Shown piece by piece: positions 26,900-35,743 of a DNA stretch of 42,562 nucleotides. Every line of letters begins with the position of its first letter. Positions within the stretch are counted from its first letter, which is position 1. A program made the position numbers and the translations under genes. This DNA comes from JAUVKA01 sp964465145. Lineage in GTDB: Bacteria; Bacteroidota; Bacteroidia; Bacteroidales; UBA12481. The stretch lies in assembly GCA_964465145.1 (NCBI GenBank), contig CAYXJR010000035.1:1-42562 (forward strand), in the 5' to 3' direction. The notes beneath the pieces were generated by a model. That model was not told where the DNA came from and made no database searches. It saw only the letters and a list, made by a program, of their open reading frames with translations.

Positions 26900-28270
26900 T
26901 TAATTACTCAAACAACATTTTTTATATTTTTTCCCGCTTCCACAAGGGCATGGATCATTTCTTCCAATAACCGGTTCCGCTATGTAAGGCGAAACGCCAT
27001 CATAAACAACCTGAGGAGATTTATTCCCATATAACTTCAGCTCTTTAATAATTCGCTCACATGGTGGATCTGAAGAGAAATAATCCATAATTCTTGCCAT
27101 GGCCTCCCCCTTTTCCATCACAAAAGTGGACTCAAAAAACTCAGGATTAACCCTGGATCTCATACTACTATCAATTTCCGGCCAATCAAAAACATACATC
27201 ATTTTCCATAAATCACCTCCAACAATTTTCATCATCTCATTCTTAAAATGATAATTGTTTTCTGACATCACCTGGTACTGGTCTGGCGTGATAAGATGCG
27301 TATGATTTAAGAAAGAGATGACGTAATCAAATCCCCATACTTTACCAAAGATTTGTAATTCATTGCTCCCGAGAAAACTATCATACCTCTCAACTATATG
27401 CTTGTCCATGGTTTTTGCATCGATATAAAACCAATTCTCATTTCCATGCTTTCCAAATATTTTCAGAGTAGCAATTAGCTGCCACATCAACTCAGCAAAA
27501 ATAAATGGCAAGTTGAATTGCTTATACATATATTTTAGAAACTGAATATTTAAATGAAGCATGTGCTTATCTTTCTTCTCTTCTATCGAGGTTTTAATTA
27601 ACCCGATATCTAAATCGAACTTGACCGCTATCAAAATTTCATCAAATAATTCCTTGTCATCACTAAAGCCCATTTCTATGGCTTTTTTTAAAATGATACC
27701 CGTATCGATCGGAGTGTTTGTTAAAACTGATTCGTAATATTTTTGAAGACTATTGATATATATTGTATTTATGAAGTCGAAAGCAGCATGTCCGATTAAT
27801 TCTGTTGATTCATCAATGGGTTTCCAAACTTGCTCTGAGAGTATCACGGCCTGTTGATATTTGCCATGGTAAATAAGTTGAAATAACAAACGTATTGTTA
27901 ATGTGTCAATTGCCGATACCGGATTTTTTTGTATAAAATCTATGCTTTTTTGAAGAGACTTATCATCTTTTTTAAATAGATAATAATTGCATAAATCACC
28001 TTCAATAAATTCATAACTTTTTCTATACTCATCAGGAAACTTGTTGCTGTACCAGTTGATGAAAAAATGAATGTCTTCATCCCTTTCATGCATAAGGAGG
28101 TAATGTTTTATGTCCAGGAATGCTTCGAACCAGTCGATTTCCAATTCCGGAAATTCACTAATCAGTTGTTTGAAAAACCTAAAGCGCTTTCCATCATCTT
28201 CTTTTTCGTTATAAAGAGCATCTAAAGCCTCATCTGGATCTTTTTCGTACCAGTTAATCTGTTTATCCAT
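26900..28270 (-). CDS. SEC-C motif protein, third gene of the HTH-GHKL cassette
   Basis: 456 residues. The last 20 are the SEC-C zinc finger, RNDPCPCGSGKKYKKCC, as in SecA C-terminal tails and many stress or defence proteins. The rest is mainly helical, with repeat-like blocks (e.g. LLFQLIYHGKYQQAVILSEQ and VDIKHYLLMHERDEDIHFF), and reads like a helical scaffold. No enzyme motif. The start is 14 nt after the GHKL ATPase stop on the same strand, so it is expressed with it. Likely a partner or effector; role unknown. Confidence 0.8.
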   Translation of the reverse strand: MDKQINWYEKDPDEALDALYNEKEDDGKRFRFFKQLISEFPELEIDWFEAFLDIKHYLLMHERDEDIHFFINWYSNKFPDEYRKSYEFIEGDLCNYYLFKKDDKSLQKSIDFIQKNPVSAIDTLTIRLLFQLIYHGKYQQAVILSEQVWKPIDESTELIGHAAFDFINTIYINSLQKYYESVLTNTPIDTGIILKKAIEMGFSDDKELFDEILIAVKFDLDIGLIKTSIEEKKDKHMLHLNIQFLKYMYKQFNLPFIFAELMWQLIATLKIFGKHGNENWFYIDAKTMDKHIVERYDSFLGSNELQIFGKVWGFDYVISFLNHTHLITPDQYQVMSENNYHFKNEMMKIVGGDLWKMMYVFDWPEIDSSMRSRVNPEFFESTFVMEKGEAMARIMDYFSSDPPCERIIKELKLYGNKSPQVVYDGVSPYIAEPVIGRNDPCPCGSGKKYKKCCLSN

Positions 28271-28284
28271 TTACTTGTATCTTT

Positions 28285-30000
28285 TCATATCCTATTTTCA
28301 AGACGACTAATGACCTCAATCATTCTTTCCATTACTGAGTCTTCTCCAGATGCTTTAAAATTATGCAACACTAATTGTTTTGCATAAAGAAATCCCATAT
28401 ATCTTAGTATAGTTTTTTTACCCTTCTTTTCGGCTTTTTGATAATCTTGATGGCCGGTATTATATTCCATAGTATTTACCGCTTCGTTCCACCTTGATCG
28501 CCAGTTCTCAGATGGCATATAAATTCCTTTAGGTATGGGGAAACCGCCTGATGTTTGTTTGCTCGTTTTAGCTAATATAAGAACATCAATGGATTCTTGA
28601 GTTTTTTTATTTTCTAAAGAAGCATAAACAGAAATTTTTACCTCCCCTTCATTAAATCCCGCTGTAAAAATACATTCATCATTGTTTATTTCTATTGAAC
28701 CAAGAGTAGTAGGCTTAATTGCCCAGTTATAATTCACTCCAATAGGAATTAACTCATCATTAAGCGTCCAGGCTTTTACAAAAAATCTCTTTTTTTCGTT
28801 TGGTTCTATTTGACTGACTTTCGGTGTAATAGTAATATATTCCAGGGGCCCGGAAGCTAAATGAATTTTAAATTTCCCCCCAGTGGTACCTGATCTTGTT
28901 CCTGGTTTTAAAATATTAATCCCCCCCTTTGAATTAAACCAATTATATTCATTTGATAATTCTTTCATAATATCTTGAAAAGCATCCCTCAAAGATTTTA
29001 TTAAGTCTCTACTCATCTCTCGCTCACGCTGCTGTATAGCTTCATTTAAAATCTCAATTATTTGTTTTCCCTGAGATTTTACTGCTTCAATCAACTCTTC
29101 AAGATGTTCATCCGGAACAATTCCTCTCCGGGTGGCAGGGGGTACATTTATAAAACGACTGTCTATCATACCCTCTAAAAGTGAGTTATTCCATGGCTCA
29201 CAATTGAGATCTTGTATCTCGGTAATATTATCAATAATCTTAGTCCCACGGCGGTAAACAGAAACTTTTCCTTCCTCCCCTTGTTGAGTAACATATAATT
29301 TAAAATAAATATTTCCAGTAGGTGTTTTAACTTTAGATATTGATGTTATTTTATCACCTTTATATTCCTGCGGTTTAACTTCAATTACAACCCGTCGCCC
29401 AACATTGTTTTCAACTATTAATTTTACCTTTGATTGTCTTATACGTTCACGTAATTCTTCACCAAGATATTTGTTTAATTTTTCAGCGGTTAACCTTTGT
29501 TGGATGTTATCGCGTACTGGCCAAATCCGTACTTCAGTACCACTTATTTTTATACTTTTTAAGCTAATCCCGGAATCGTATTTTAACGAACCTGCTTTTA
29601 GTTTAAGATATTTGTTTCTGGGAGAATCTAATGTTTTGGATATCATTTCGAGATTTTCACCGATTGCTGCAAATCCTAATAACCCGATTGCAAATTCCCC
29701 TTGAATACCCTCTCTAAGATGTTCATCAAGCTGTTTCTTAAAAGATTTGCAAATTTCAGTAGGAATACGATCCATATCAGAATTGCCGTCAGTTCCAGCT
29801 TTAACTCCTTCGCCATCATCACTAATTATTATTTCTACTTTTCCATTGTGTCTGTGTCTTAGAATTGTGATATTCTTAGCATGGGCGTCTATACTATTCT
29901 CTATTAACTCTGCTAAAGCTTTTTGTGGATCAGATTGAGTAGATTGAATAGTTAATATTGCAGCCCCCTGATCTCCAAGTTTAAGTCTTTTCTCTTCCAT
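28285..30000 (-). CDS. MORC/Hsp90-like GHKL ATPase
   Basis: 571 residues. The N-terminal Bergerat-fold ATPase is clear: N-box LAELIENSIDA (29-39) with Asn35, G1 box ISDDGEGV (59-66) and G2-like GEFAIGLLGFAAIGE (~101-115). It is followed by an S5-like segment with VYRRGTKIID and MIDSRFINVPPATRRG, as in MORC and MutL-type proteins, then a helical stalk (~320-380). The C-terminal part has an Ig-like region (~400-480, VNYNWAIKPTTLG...) and a helical end. GHKL ATPases of this type dimerise on ATP and clamp nucleic acid or clients. The gene is 8 nt after the HTH gene. Confidence 0.85.
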   Translation of the reverse strand: MEEKRLKLGDQGAAILTIQSTQSDPQKALAELIENSIDAHAKNITILRHRHNGKVEIIISDDGEGVKAGTDGNSDMDRIPTEICKSFKKQLDEHLREGIQGEFAIGLLGFAAIGENLEMISKTLDSPRNKYLKLKAGSLKYDSGISLKSIKISGTEVRIWPVRDNIQQRLTAEKLNKYLGEELRERIRQSKVKLIVENNVGRRVVIEVKPQEYKGDKITSISKVKTPTGNIYFKLYVTQQGEEGKVSVYRRGTKIIDNITEIQDLNCEPWNNSLLEGMIDSRFINVPPATRRGIVPDEHLEELIEAVKSQGKQIIEILNEAIQQREREMSRDLIKSLRDAFQDIMKELSNEYNWFNSKGGINILKPGTRSGTTGGKFKIHLASGPLEYITITPKVSQIEPNEKKRFFVKAWTLNDELIPIGVNYNWAIKPTTLGSIEINNDECIFTAGFNEGEVKISVYASLENKKTQESIDVLILAKTSKQTSGGFPIPKGIYMPSENWRSRWNEAVNTMEYNTGHQDYQKAEKKGKKTILRYMGFLYAKQLVLHNFKASGEDSVMERMIEVISRLENRI

Positions 30001-30008
30001 GAAAACTA

Positions 30009-30509
30009 CTATTTAGAAAAGTTCTTGAAAATTTCAAGTTGATTTTCATCGTATAAAGCCGTTAATAAGCTTGCTATATAACCAATGGTAGATCCCGGTA
30101 AATATTCTTTTAATATTTCTCTAATTTCCGGAGTAGATTCTTTAAAAAATTCAAGTTCATCTTTTAATAAAAATAAAATCGCTTTAAGTTTTTCAGCTGA
30201 GTGTTTTGCTTCGGCTATTTGTGGCACTTTTATTTTTCTTTCGGGTATAACCTTATTAACTTCTTCAAATAAAACTTCCCTTAAAAGATCCCATTTTTTT
30301 TGTGGTGGCTTACGCCTTGCAGTAAAATAATCTCCTATGGTCTTATTATTAATTTTTGTGGCTTGTGCGATTTCAGATTGATATTTAAGTTTTTCAGATG
30401 CGGCCAAAGCTTTACGAAGAATTTTCGCACATTCTTCCTTTGTTAAACTTTTTACCTCAAGTGGAAACTCTAAATCCTTTTGATTAATATAATTTTCTTT
30501 ATTGCTCAT
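30009..30509 (-). CDS. HTH protein, first gene of the GHKL cassette
   Basis: 166 residues. Residues ~43-80 (YQSEIAQATKINNKTIGDYF then TARRKPPQKKWDLLREVL) form an XRE-like HTH: two helices, turn, recognition helix. The C-terminal half is helical (EIREILKEYLPGSTIGYIAS, then LLTALYDENQLEIF). It could regulate the cassette or recruit the GHKL ATPase to DNA. It precedes that gene by 8 nt, so the two are probably translated together. Confidence 0.72.
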   Translation of the reverse strand: MSNKENYINQKDLEFPLEVKSLTKEECAKILRKALAASEKLKYQSEIAQATKINNKTIGDYFTARRKPPQKKWDLLREVLFEEVNKVIPERKIKVPQIAEAKHSAEKLKAILFLLKDELEFFKESTPEIREILKEYLPGSTIGYIASLLTALYDENQLEIFKNFSK

Positions 30510-30674
30510 TGGATTAATAATCTTTATTACATTTTAGAAATCAGTATAAAAATATTAAAATATAGCTTTGGTTTTAACATCGGCCTAAACTGTTACCACC
30601 TGGCCTTTGAAGCTCCAAGGAATAAAGCTGTCTCCTATTATGTATTTGGTTATTAAAAAAAATGGTCGTAACTT

Positions 30675-30706
30675 TTTGGTAGCCAAACAATATAGGTCTA
30701 AATTTG
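30675..30706 (+). promoter_or_regulatory. Bacteroidota-type promoter for cfa
   Basis: TTTG (30675-30678), a 20-nt spacer and TAAATTTG (30699-30706) match the TTTG-N19-21-TAnnTTTG consensus. The expected start of transcription is about 15 nt before the cfa ATG. Confidence 0.7.
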
Positions 30707-30728
30707 ATATACTACAACTTCAAAGGAC

Positions 30729-31838
30729 ATGAGCGCACGACAAATAATTTATGACCTTTTCTCAGGAGCAGGGATAACCGTGAATGGTGATCAGCCATAC
30801 GACATTCAGGTTCATAATGAAAAATTTTATCCTTTGCTAATGGGAAATGCTCAGTTGGGTCTGGGAGAATCTTATATGGATAGCTGGTGGGAATGCAATT
30901 ATCTGGATGAATTTATTAATAAGATATTACGGGCCAACCTCAACGAAAAAGTATCTAAAAACCTTAAAGTTCTTTTACAAATAATTAAATCCATAATATT
31001 CAACCTGCAAAACAAAGCCTTATCTAAAAAATTGGGTGTAAGACATTATAATCTGGGTAACGACCTGTTTCAGGCCATGCTTGATAAAAGGCTTACTTAC
31101 TCGTGTGGATATTGGAAAAATGCCAAAAACCTGGAGGAAGCGCAAGAAGCGAAATTAGATCTGATTTGTCAGAAATTGAATCTAAAACCGGGAATGAAGC
31201 TACTGGATATAGGTTGTGGTTGGGGCAGTTTAGCAAGTTATGCTGCTGAAAAATATGGGGTTCATGTAACTGGGTATAATATCTCTGATGAGCAGGTTTA
31301 TTTTGCCCGGGAGCGTTGCAAGAATTTACCTGTGAATATCCGTCTTGAGGATTATCGGGATGCTAAAGGGCAATATGATGCGGTAGTCTCTGTTGGTTTT
31401 ATGGAACATGTTGGTCATAAAAACTATCGAAAATACATGGAAGTGACCCACCAATGCCTTAAGGATGATGGGATTGCACTCCTACATACCATTAGCAATA
31501 ATATTACCACCAATTATTTTAATCCCTGGACCGACAAATATATTTTTCACAATGGGATGATTCCTTCTGTGGCAAGGATAACAAAATCATTTGAAGGATT
31601 ATTTATGTTGGAGGATATAGAAAATATCGGACCTCATTACGATCCAACCCTTATGGCCTGGTATAATAATTTTCATAAATCCTGGCCCCATCTCCAGGAA
31701 AAATATGGCAAACGATTTTATAGGATGTGGCGCTTTTATCTCCTGTCTAGCGCAGGCGGATTCAGATCAAGATATAATCAGGTTATGCAATATGTGCTTA
31801 CTAAAAAAGGAAGGAATCAACCTGATTGCAGGATATAA
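30729..31838 (+). CDS. cfa: Cyclopropane-fatty-acyl-phospholipid synthase
   Basis: 369 residues. The small N-terminal domain (NEKFYPLLMGNAQLGLGESYM) is followed by the CFA-synthase core: VRHYNLGNDLFQAML, TYSCGYWK, SAM motif LLDIGCGWGSLASYA (~158-172), and VGFMEHVGHKNY (~223). The end is the usual RMWRFYLLSSAGGFRSR. The enzyme transfers a methylene from SAM to a double bond of membrane phospholipids at the cytoplasmic face. It has its own promoter. A short copy of its 3' end occurs at 34881-34939. Confidence 0.95.
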   Translation: MSARQIIYDLFSGAGITVNGDQPYDIQVHNEKFYPLLMGNAQLGLGESYMDSWWECNYLDEFINKILRANLNEKVSKNLKVLLQIIKSIIFNLQNKALSKKLGVRHYNLGNDLFQAMLDKRLTYSCGYWKNAKNLEEAQEAKLDLICQKLNLKPGMKLLDIGCGWGSLASYAAEKYGVHVTGYNISDEQVYFARERCKNLPVNIRLEDYRDAKGQYDAVVSVGFMEHVGHKNYRKYMEVTHQCLKDDGIALLHTISNNITTNYFNPWTDKYIFHNGMIPSVARITKSFEGLFMLEDIENIGPHYDPTLMAWYNNFHKSWPHLQEKYGKRFYRMWRFYLLSSAGGFRSRYNQVMQYVLTKKGRNQPDCRI

Positions 31839-31870
31839 TGCTGTGTCATCCCTTTGGGTATAATATGGGC

Positions 31871-32230
31871 CTAATCAGATGATTTAGCAAACCGAAAATA
31901 CCCAAATCCTATTGAGATTAGAAAGTATAACGCAACTGTTGTCCATCCTAAAGCATTAACAACGTTACCGAGTTGTCCAATAAGAGCAACAACGAAGCCA
32001 AAACCATGGCCGATGAAAAGTGCTAAGGCAATAGCCTTTCTTGCTTCATTATCCGGGGAGTTTCGGGCCGACCAGGTTAAAACAGCTATTGCTAAAAAAG
32101 CTGCCCCAAAAAGTTGTCCTATGTATTTCATGGGCTCATTGACAGTATCACCATACAACTCAAAAAGTTTTTCTGGAAAAAATACAAAGGCAAGACCAAA
32201 AACAAGAGAAATAATAGAAGTGATAATCAA
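31871..32230 (-). CDS. Small four-helix membrane protein (DUF4345-like)
   Basis: 119 residues from TTG 32230. Four hydrophobic segments: TSIISLVFGLAFVFFPEKLF, YIGQLFGAAFLAIAVLTW, KAIALALFIGHGFGFVVALI, and TTVALYFLISIGFGYFRF. The frame is open upstream (GTT ACG AAA ATT AAA GCC CTT from 32251) but has no ATG or GTG, and a GGAGG motif lies just before it. The true start may therefore be a rare codon up to 32251. Inner-membrane protein of unknown role, convergent with cfa. Confidence 0.7.
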   Translation of the reverse strand: MIITSIISLVFGLAFVFFPEKLFELYGDTVNEPMKYIGQLFGAAFLAIAVLTWSARNSPDNEARKAIALALFIGHGFGFVVALIGQLGNVVNALGWTTVALYFLISIGFGYFRFAKSSD

Positions 32231-32430
32231 AAGGGCTTTAATTTTCGTAACATACCTCCAATTTAGATTTTAGGTTAATAATACTGAATGCTGAAAACAG
32301 CGGCGAAAACAATTCGATATGAGAATTGATACTTCATGATTATTTCAACTTAAAGTAAAAAAATGTGCCAACCATTATATGAAAAGCTCCATCATCCATT
32401 AATCTAAAGTTAAGTTATTTTTCAGAATAA

Positions 32431-32449
32431 AACACACTCATAATGTGTT
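32431..32449. promoter_or_regulatory. Inverted repeat upstream of the DUF5916 gene
   Basis: AACACA-N7-TGTGTT, 51 nt before the start codon of the next gene, in otherwise AT-rich sequence. Could be an operator; no known regulator is implied. Confidence 0.3.
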
Positions 32450-32500
32450 ACAAATTAATTATATATTAAATTTATTGTGTTTTATCAGCCTAAATCTGTC

Positions 32501-34732
32501 ATGAAAAGACCCCTGATTGTCGCCTTGCTCTGCCTTTCTACGAGCATGATAAGCCATGCCCAGGACAGGCTGGTTATTTCACCCACAGATGAAGCTCCAA
32601 AAATGGATGGAGTTCTGAACGATCGGATGTGGAATGAAATACCTGCATTGAAAATGGTTTCACTAAATCCGGTAGCCGGACAGGCACCTTTCCAGCCAAC
32701 GGAAGTGAGAATTACCTACACCAGCAAAGACCTGTACGTAGCTGCCTGGATGTTCGACAGCAACCCGGAGGAGATAAGGGCTACCAGTAAGATCAGGGAT
32801 GATCTCGACCTCACCAACGATTGGTTCGGTATATGCCTCGACAGTTACCTCGACAGGGAGAATGCCCTGATGTTCGGAACTAACCCACACGGCCTACGCA
32901 CCGATACACAGATATATAACGACGGCGAAGGTGAATTTCCTATGAAGGAAGACTGGAACACCGTTTGGGAGGTACAAACTTCGCAGGATGAGAAAGGATG
33001 GTATGTGGAAATGAGGATCCCGTTGTCAAGCCTGAGATACCAGAAAACAGGGGAAATGGTGCTTATGGGATTGGGCCTCTTCCGTTATATACCCAGAAGC
33101 CAGGAGTGGGACACCTACCCGGCAATGTCGAACGAATGGGATTTCTGGAGCTGGGCCAAACCTTCGCAATATCAGACAATAGAATTCCACGGCATAGAAT
33201 CGGTAAACCCACTCTACTTTTCCCCTTATGTGCTTGGAGGAGTGGAGCAAAAAACTTCCCTTAATGAGGCTGAAGATGCTTACGGCACAAATACAAAATG
33301 GGCGAGAAACGCAGGTCTGGATGTGAAATATGGAATCACCAAAAACCTGACCCTGGACTTAACACTGAACACCGATTTTGCCCAGGTGGAGGCTGATGAC
33401 CAAAAAATAAACCTGACTCGTTTCTCTTTGTTTTTTCCCGAAAAACGACAGTTTTTCCTTGAAAGGTCCAGCATTTTTGATGTTATTTATGGCAACACAG
33501 GTCAGCTGTTCTATAGCAGAAGGATCGGACTTGATAATGGCAGGCAGGTTCCGGTGTGGGGAGGAGGCCGCCTGACTGGCCGCATGGGCAACTGGGATAT
33601 CGGGGCAATGGTTCTCCAAACAGGTTCTTTATTCGATGATCAAACCGATGAGGAACTCGTACCTACCAGGAATAACTCCGTTCTCCGGTTCAGGCGAAAA
33701 CTCGGCATAAACAGCAATTCCTATGTTGGAGGTATGTCGACATTGATCCTGGATCCCTCAGGAAAGTACAACTGGAATTATGCCTTGGATGGCATACTTA
33801 ATGTTTATAAAAACGATTACCTGAACTTTATCTGGTCGCAGACCCTGGATTCAGAAGATCAGGGCTCAATAGCCTCCCTGGAACCCGCAAAATTCTATGT
33901 TGATTATCAGAGACGGACATATGATGGATTGTCCTATGATGTTAACTTCACCCGCGCCGGGAGCCGGTATAATCCGGAACTGGGCTTTGAATATCGTCAG
34001 GATTATTCCCGCCTCGGCACCCAGGTGGGATATGGATGGAACCTTGCCGACCGGTCAAAATGGATACAGAAACAAAGTCTCAATTTTATGGCCTATAGTT
34101 ACAGGCTCAATGAAACCGGGGAGATTGAAACCCTTGAAGTAGAACCTGAATATGACCTCAGCTTACAATCCCTCCATAGTTTTTATTTACAAACCCCTTA
34201 CCAGCTTGAACTGGTGAAGGACACATTCTATCTGTCGAAAGAAGTATTTGTACCTGAGGGTGATTACCGTTTTTTGCAGGCTGAATTAAACTATAATACC
34301 CCAACATGGGAATTAATAACGGGCGAGGCAGAAATCAGCTCCGGCCAATTCTACGATGGTTGGATCAACTCCATAAAGCTGGCGCCCAGCTTACGTTTTG
34401 CAGGAAGCTGGATTTTGAACTTCAACTACCAGATCAATCAAATCAGTTTCCCGGTAAGGGATCAATCCCTTATTTCACATCTGGCAGGCTTTAAACTGAT
34501 ATACATGTACAACACCCATCTTACCGGGACCAGCTATATGCAGTATAACAGCCTGATCGATCAGTTTATATGGAATATACGCTTACGCTATAATCCTAAG
34601 GAAGGCGTTGACTTATATATTGTTTACAATGATTATATCAATTCAAAACGCAATGATTTTATGCCGCCATTGCCTTTCAGCCTTCAACGAACACTTTTAG
34701 TAAAATATACTCATACCATTCGGATGAGATAG
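32501..34732 (+). CDS. CBM9-like/DUF5916 outer-membrane protein
   Basis: From ATG 32501, 743 residues with a signal peptide (MKRPLIVALLCLSTSMISHA); the in-frame GTG at 32477 would put residues ahead of it. The N-terminal ~190 residues (KMDGVLNDRMWNEIP, then EVRITYTSKDLYVAAWMFDS) are the CBM9-like domain. The remainder is a beta-rich DUF5916 domain: NLTLDLTLNTDFAQVEADDQ, FFPEKRQFFLERSSIFD, and a barrel-like C-terminal half. Such proteins are outer-membrane proteins of unknown substrate, common in Bacteroidota. It is a single gene. Confidence 0.88.
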   Translation: MKRPLIVALLCLSTSMISHAQDRLVISPTDEAPKMDGVLNDRMWNEIPALKMVSLNPVAGQAPFQPTEVRITYTSKDLYVAAWMFDSNPEEIRATSKIRDDLDLTNDWFGICLDSYLDRENALMFGTNPHGLRTDTQIYNDGEGEFPMKEDWNTVWEVQTSQDEKGWYVEMRIPLSSLRYQKTGEMVLMGLGLFRYIPRSQEWDTYPAMSNEWDFWSWAKPSQYQTIEFHGIESVNPLYFSPYVLGGVEQKTSLNEAEDAYGTNTKWARNAGLDVKYGITKNLTLDLTLNTDFAQVEADDQKINLTRFSLFFPEKRQFFLERSSIFDVIYGNTGQLFYSRRIGLDNGRQVPVWGGGRLTGRMGNWDIGAMVLQTGSLFDDQTDEELVPTRNNSVLRFRRKLGINSNSYVGGMSTLILDPSGKYNWNYALDGILNVYKNDYLNFIWSQTLDSEDQGSIASLEPAKFYVDYQRRTYDGLSYDVNFTRAGSRYNPELGFEYRQDYSRLGTQVGYGWNLADRSKWIQKQSLNFMAYSYRLNETGEIETLEVEPEYDLSLQSLHSFYLQTPYQLELVKDTFYLSKEVFVPEGDYRFLQAELNYNTPTWELITGEAEISSGQFYDGWINSIKLAPSLRFAGSWILNFNYQINQISFPVRDQSLISHLAGFKLIYMYNTHLTGTSYMQYNSLIDQFIWNIRLRYNPKEGVDLYIVYNDYINSKRNDFMPPLPFSLQRTLLVKYTHTIRMR

Positions 34733-34880
34733 ATTAATATTGTAAGAGTTGTGAAACTTATATAGTAGGTTAATTATTATTCTATTAGCCAAGCAATCCT
34801 AAGGTATTGATTATTTAGGACATAAGTCAATTTTTCTTTTAGACTGTAAATACTATATCCTGTCGAGTGGCATTTGGTCA

Positions 34881-34939
34881 CTTTTATTTTCTGTCCAGCG
34901 CAGGCGGATTCAGATCAAGATATAATCAGGTTATGCAAT
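34881..34939 (+). pseudogene. Short duplicate of the cfa 3' end
   Basis: About 59 nt match cfa 31733-31791 with three differences, both copies carrying AGCGCAGGCGGATTCAGATC. It lies 3.1 kb downstream of cfa. The match begins at CTTTTAT and ends at ATGCAAT; sequence outside it differs. The rest of the 310-nt intergenic stretch holds nothing else I can name. Confidence 0.8.
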
Positions 34940-35046
34940 TATTACACCAACTAACTGTCCAATAGTGAAACAGCTTTGATATGCAGGTATCCTTGTCTTT
35001 GTCGAATCATATTACGATATTTGTTTATACAACTAGCTTTTAAAAC

Positions 35047-35598
35047 ATGAAAAAGACCTATGTGTTTGTCAGCCTTTTACTTACAAGCCTTTTATTCTCA
35101 GGCCAGGCTAAGGGACAAGAAACTACTCAAAACCAAGAAATTGGTTTTCGAACGTCCAGTCTGAGCAGTTTCGATATTATCTATAAAAAACAAAAGGAGG
35201 AAAATTCCTATTCCCGATTACGCTTAGCAACAGGGGAGATAGATATTGGCACATTAGCTCCTTTCAATGGATCCTTATCCCTGGGAATAGCTGGCGGAAA
35301 GGAAAACCGGCAGGCACTTTCAGATAAACTGTTTTTTGTAACCGGTTATGAACTGATGTGCACACTGAGAACCTCAGTGGTTGTGGAAAAACCCAGTTTC
35401 TCCATCACACCCGGAATTGGAGTGGTACTGGGATTTTCCTACCTTGCCAGCGACAAATTCCTTGTTGGTATCGAGACGATCCCTGCCGCATCATTTAAGT
35501 TTGGATATTCCAACAATGATGTCCATGTTAGCGACCTTAACATCAGATTTGCCTCAACATACGCTGCCCTTTTTGTAGCATATCGATTCAGCAAATAA
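35047..35598 (+). CDS. Predicted outer-membrane beta-barrel protein
   Basis: 183 residues with a signal peptide (MKKTYVFVSLLLTSLLFSGQAKG then QETT). The mature part has alternating strands with short turns (DIIYKKQKEENSYSRLRLAT, then LSLGIAGGKENR) and ends AALFVAYRFSK, close to the aromatic-ended pattern of small barrels. No catalytic motif. It stands alone on the + strand. Confidence 0.72.
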   Translation: MKKTYVFVSLLLTSLLFSGQAKGQETTQNQEIGFRTSSLSSFDIIYKKQKEENSYSRLRLATGEIDIGTLAPFNGSLSLGIAGGKENRQALSDKLFFVTGYELMCTLRTSVVVEKPSFSITPGIGVVLGFSYLASDKFLVGIETIPAASFKFGYSNNDVHVSDLNIRFASTYAALFVAYRFSK

Positions 35599-35601
35599 TC
35601 A

Positions 35602-35657
35602 CCTGTAACCTGCAACCTGCAACCTGCAACATGTAACCTGCAACCCGCAACCCGCAT
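35602..35657. repeat. Eight-unit tandem heptamer repeat
   Basis: CCTGTAA, three CCTGCAA, CATGTAA, CCTGCAA, CCCGCAA, CCCGCAT. The unit is 7 nt, so it is not codon-phased across a gene, and it lies 3 nt after the barrel gene stop. A related block sits at 21881-21914. Confidence 0.85.
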
Positions 35658-35743
35658 CTACCAGGCCATCCAACTTTTTTTACATTCAACTGTAGCATTT
35701 TGGCTACTATTGCGTCTTATTGGTGACATCAGACTAAACCACG

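Noticed and set aside
35439..35657. - strand ORF across the heptamer array
   Set aside because: Its repeated Arg-Leu-Gln-Val pattern is only the translation of the 7-nt repeat and the rest is antisense to the barrel gene.
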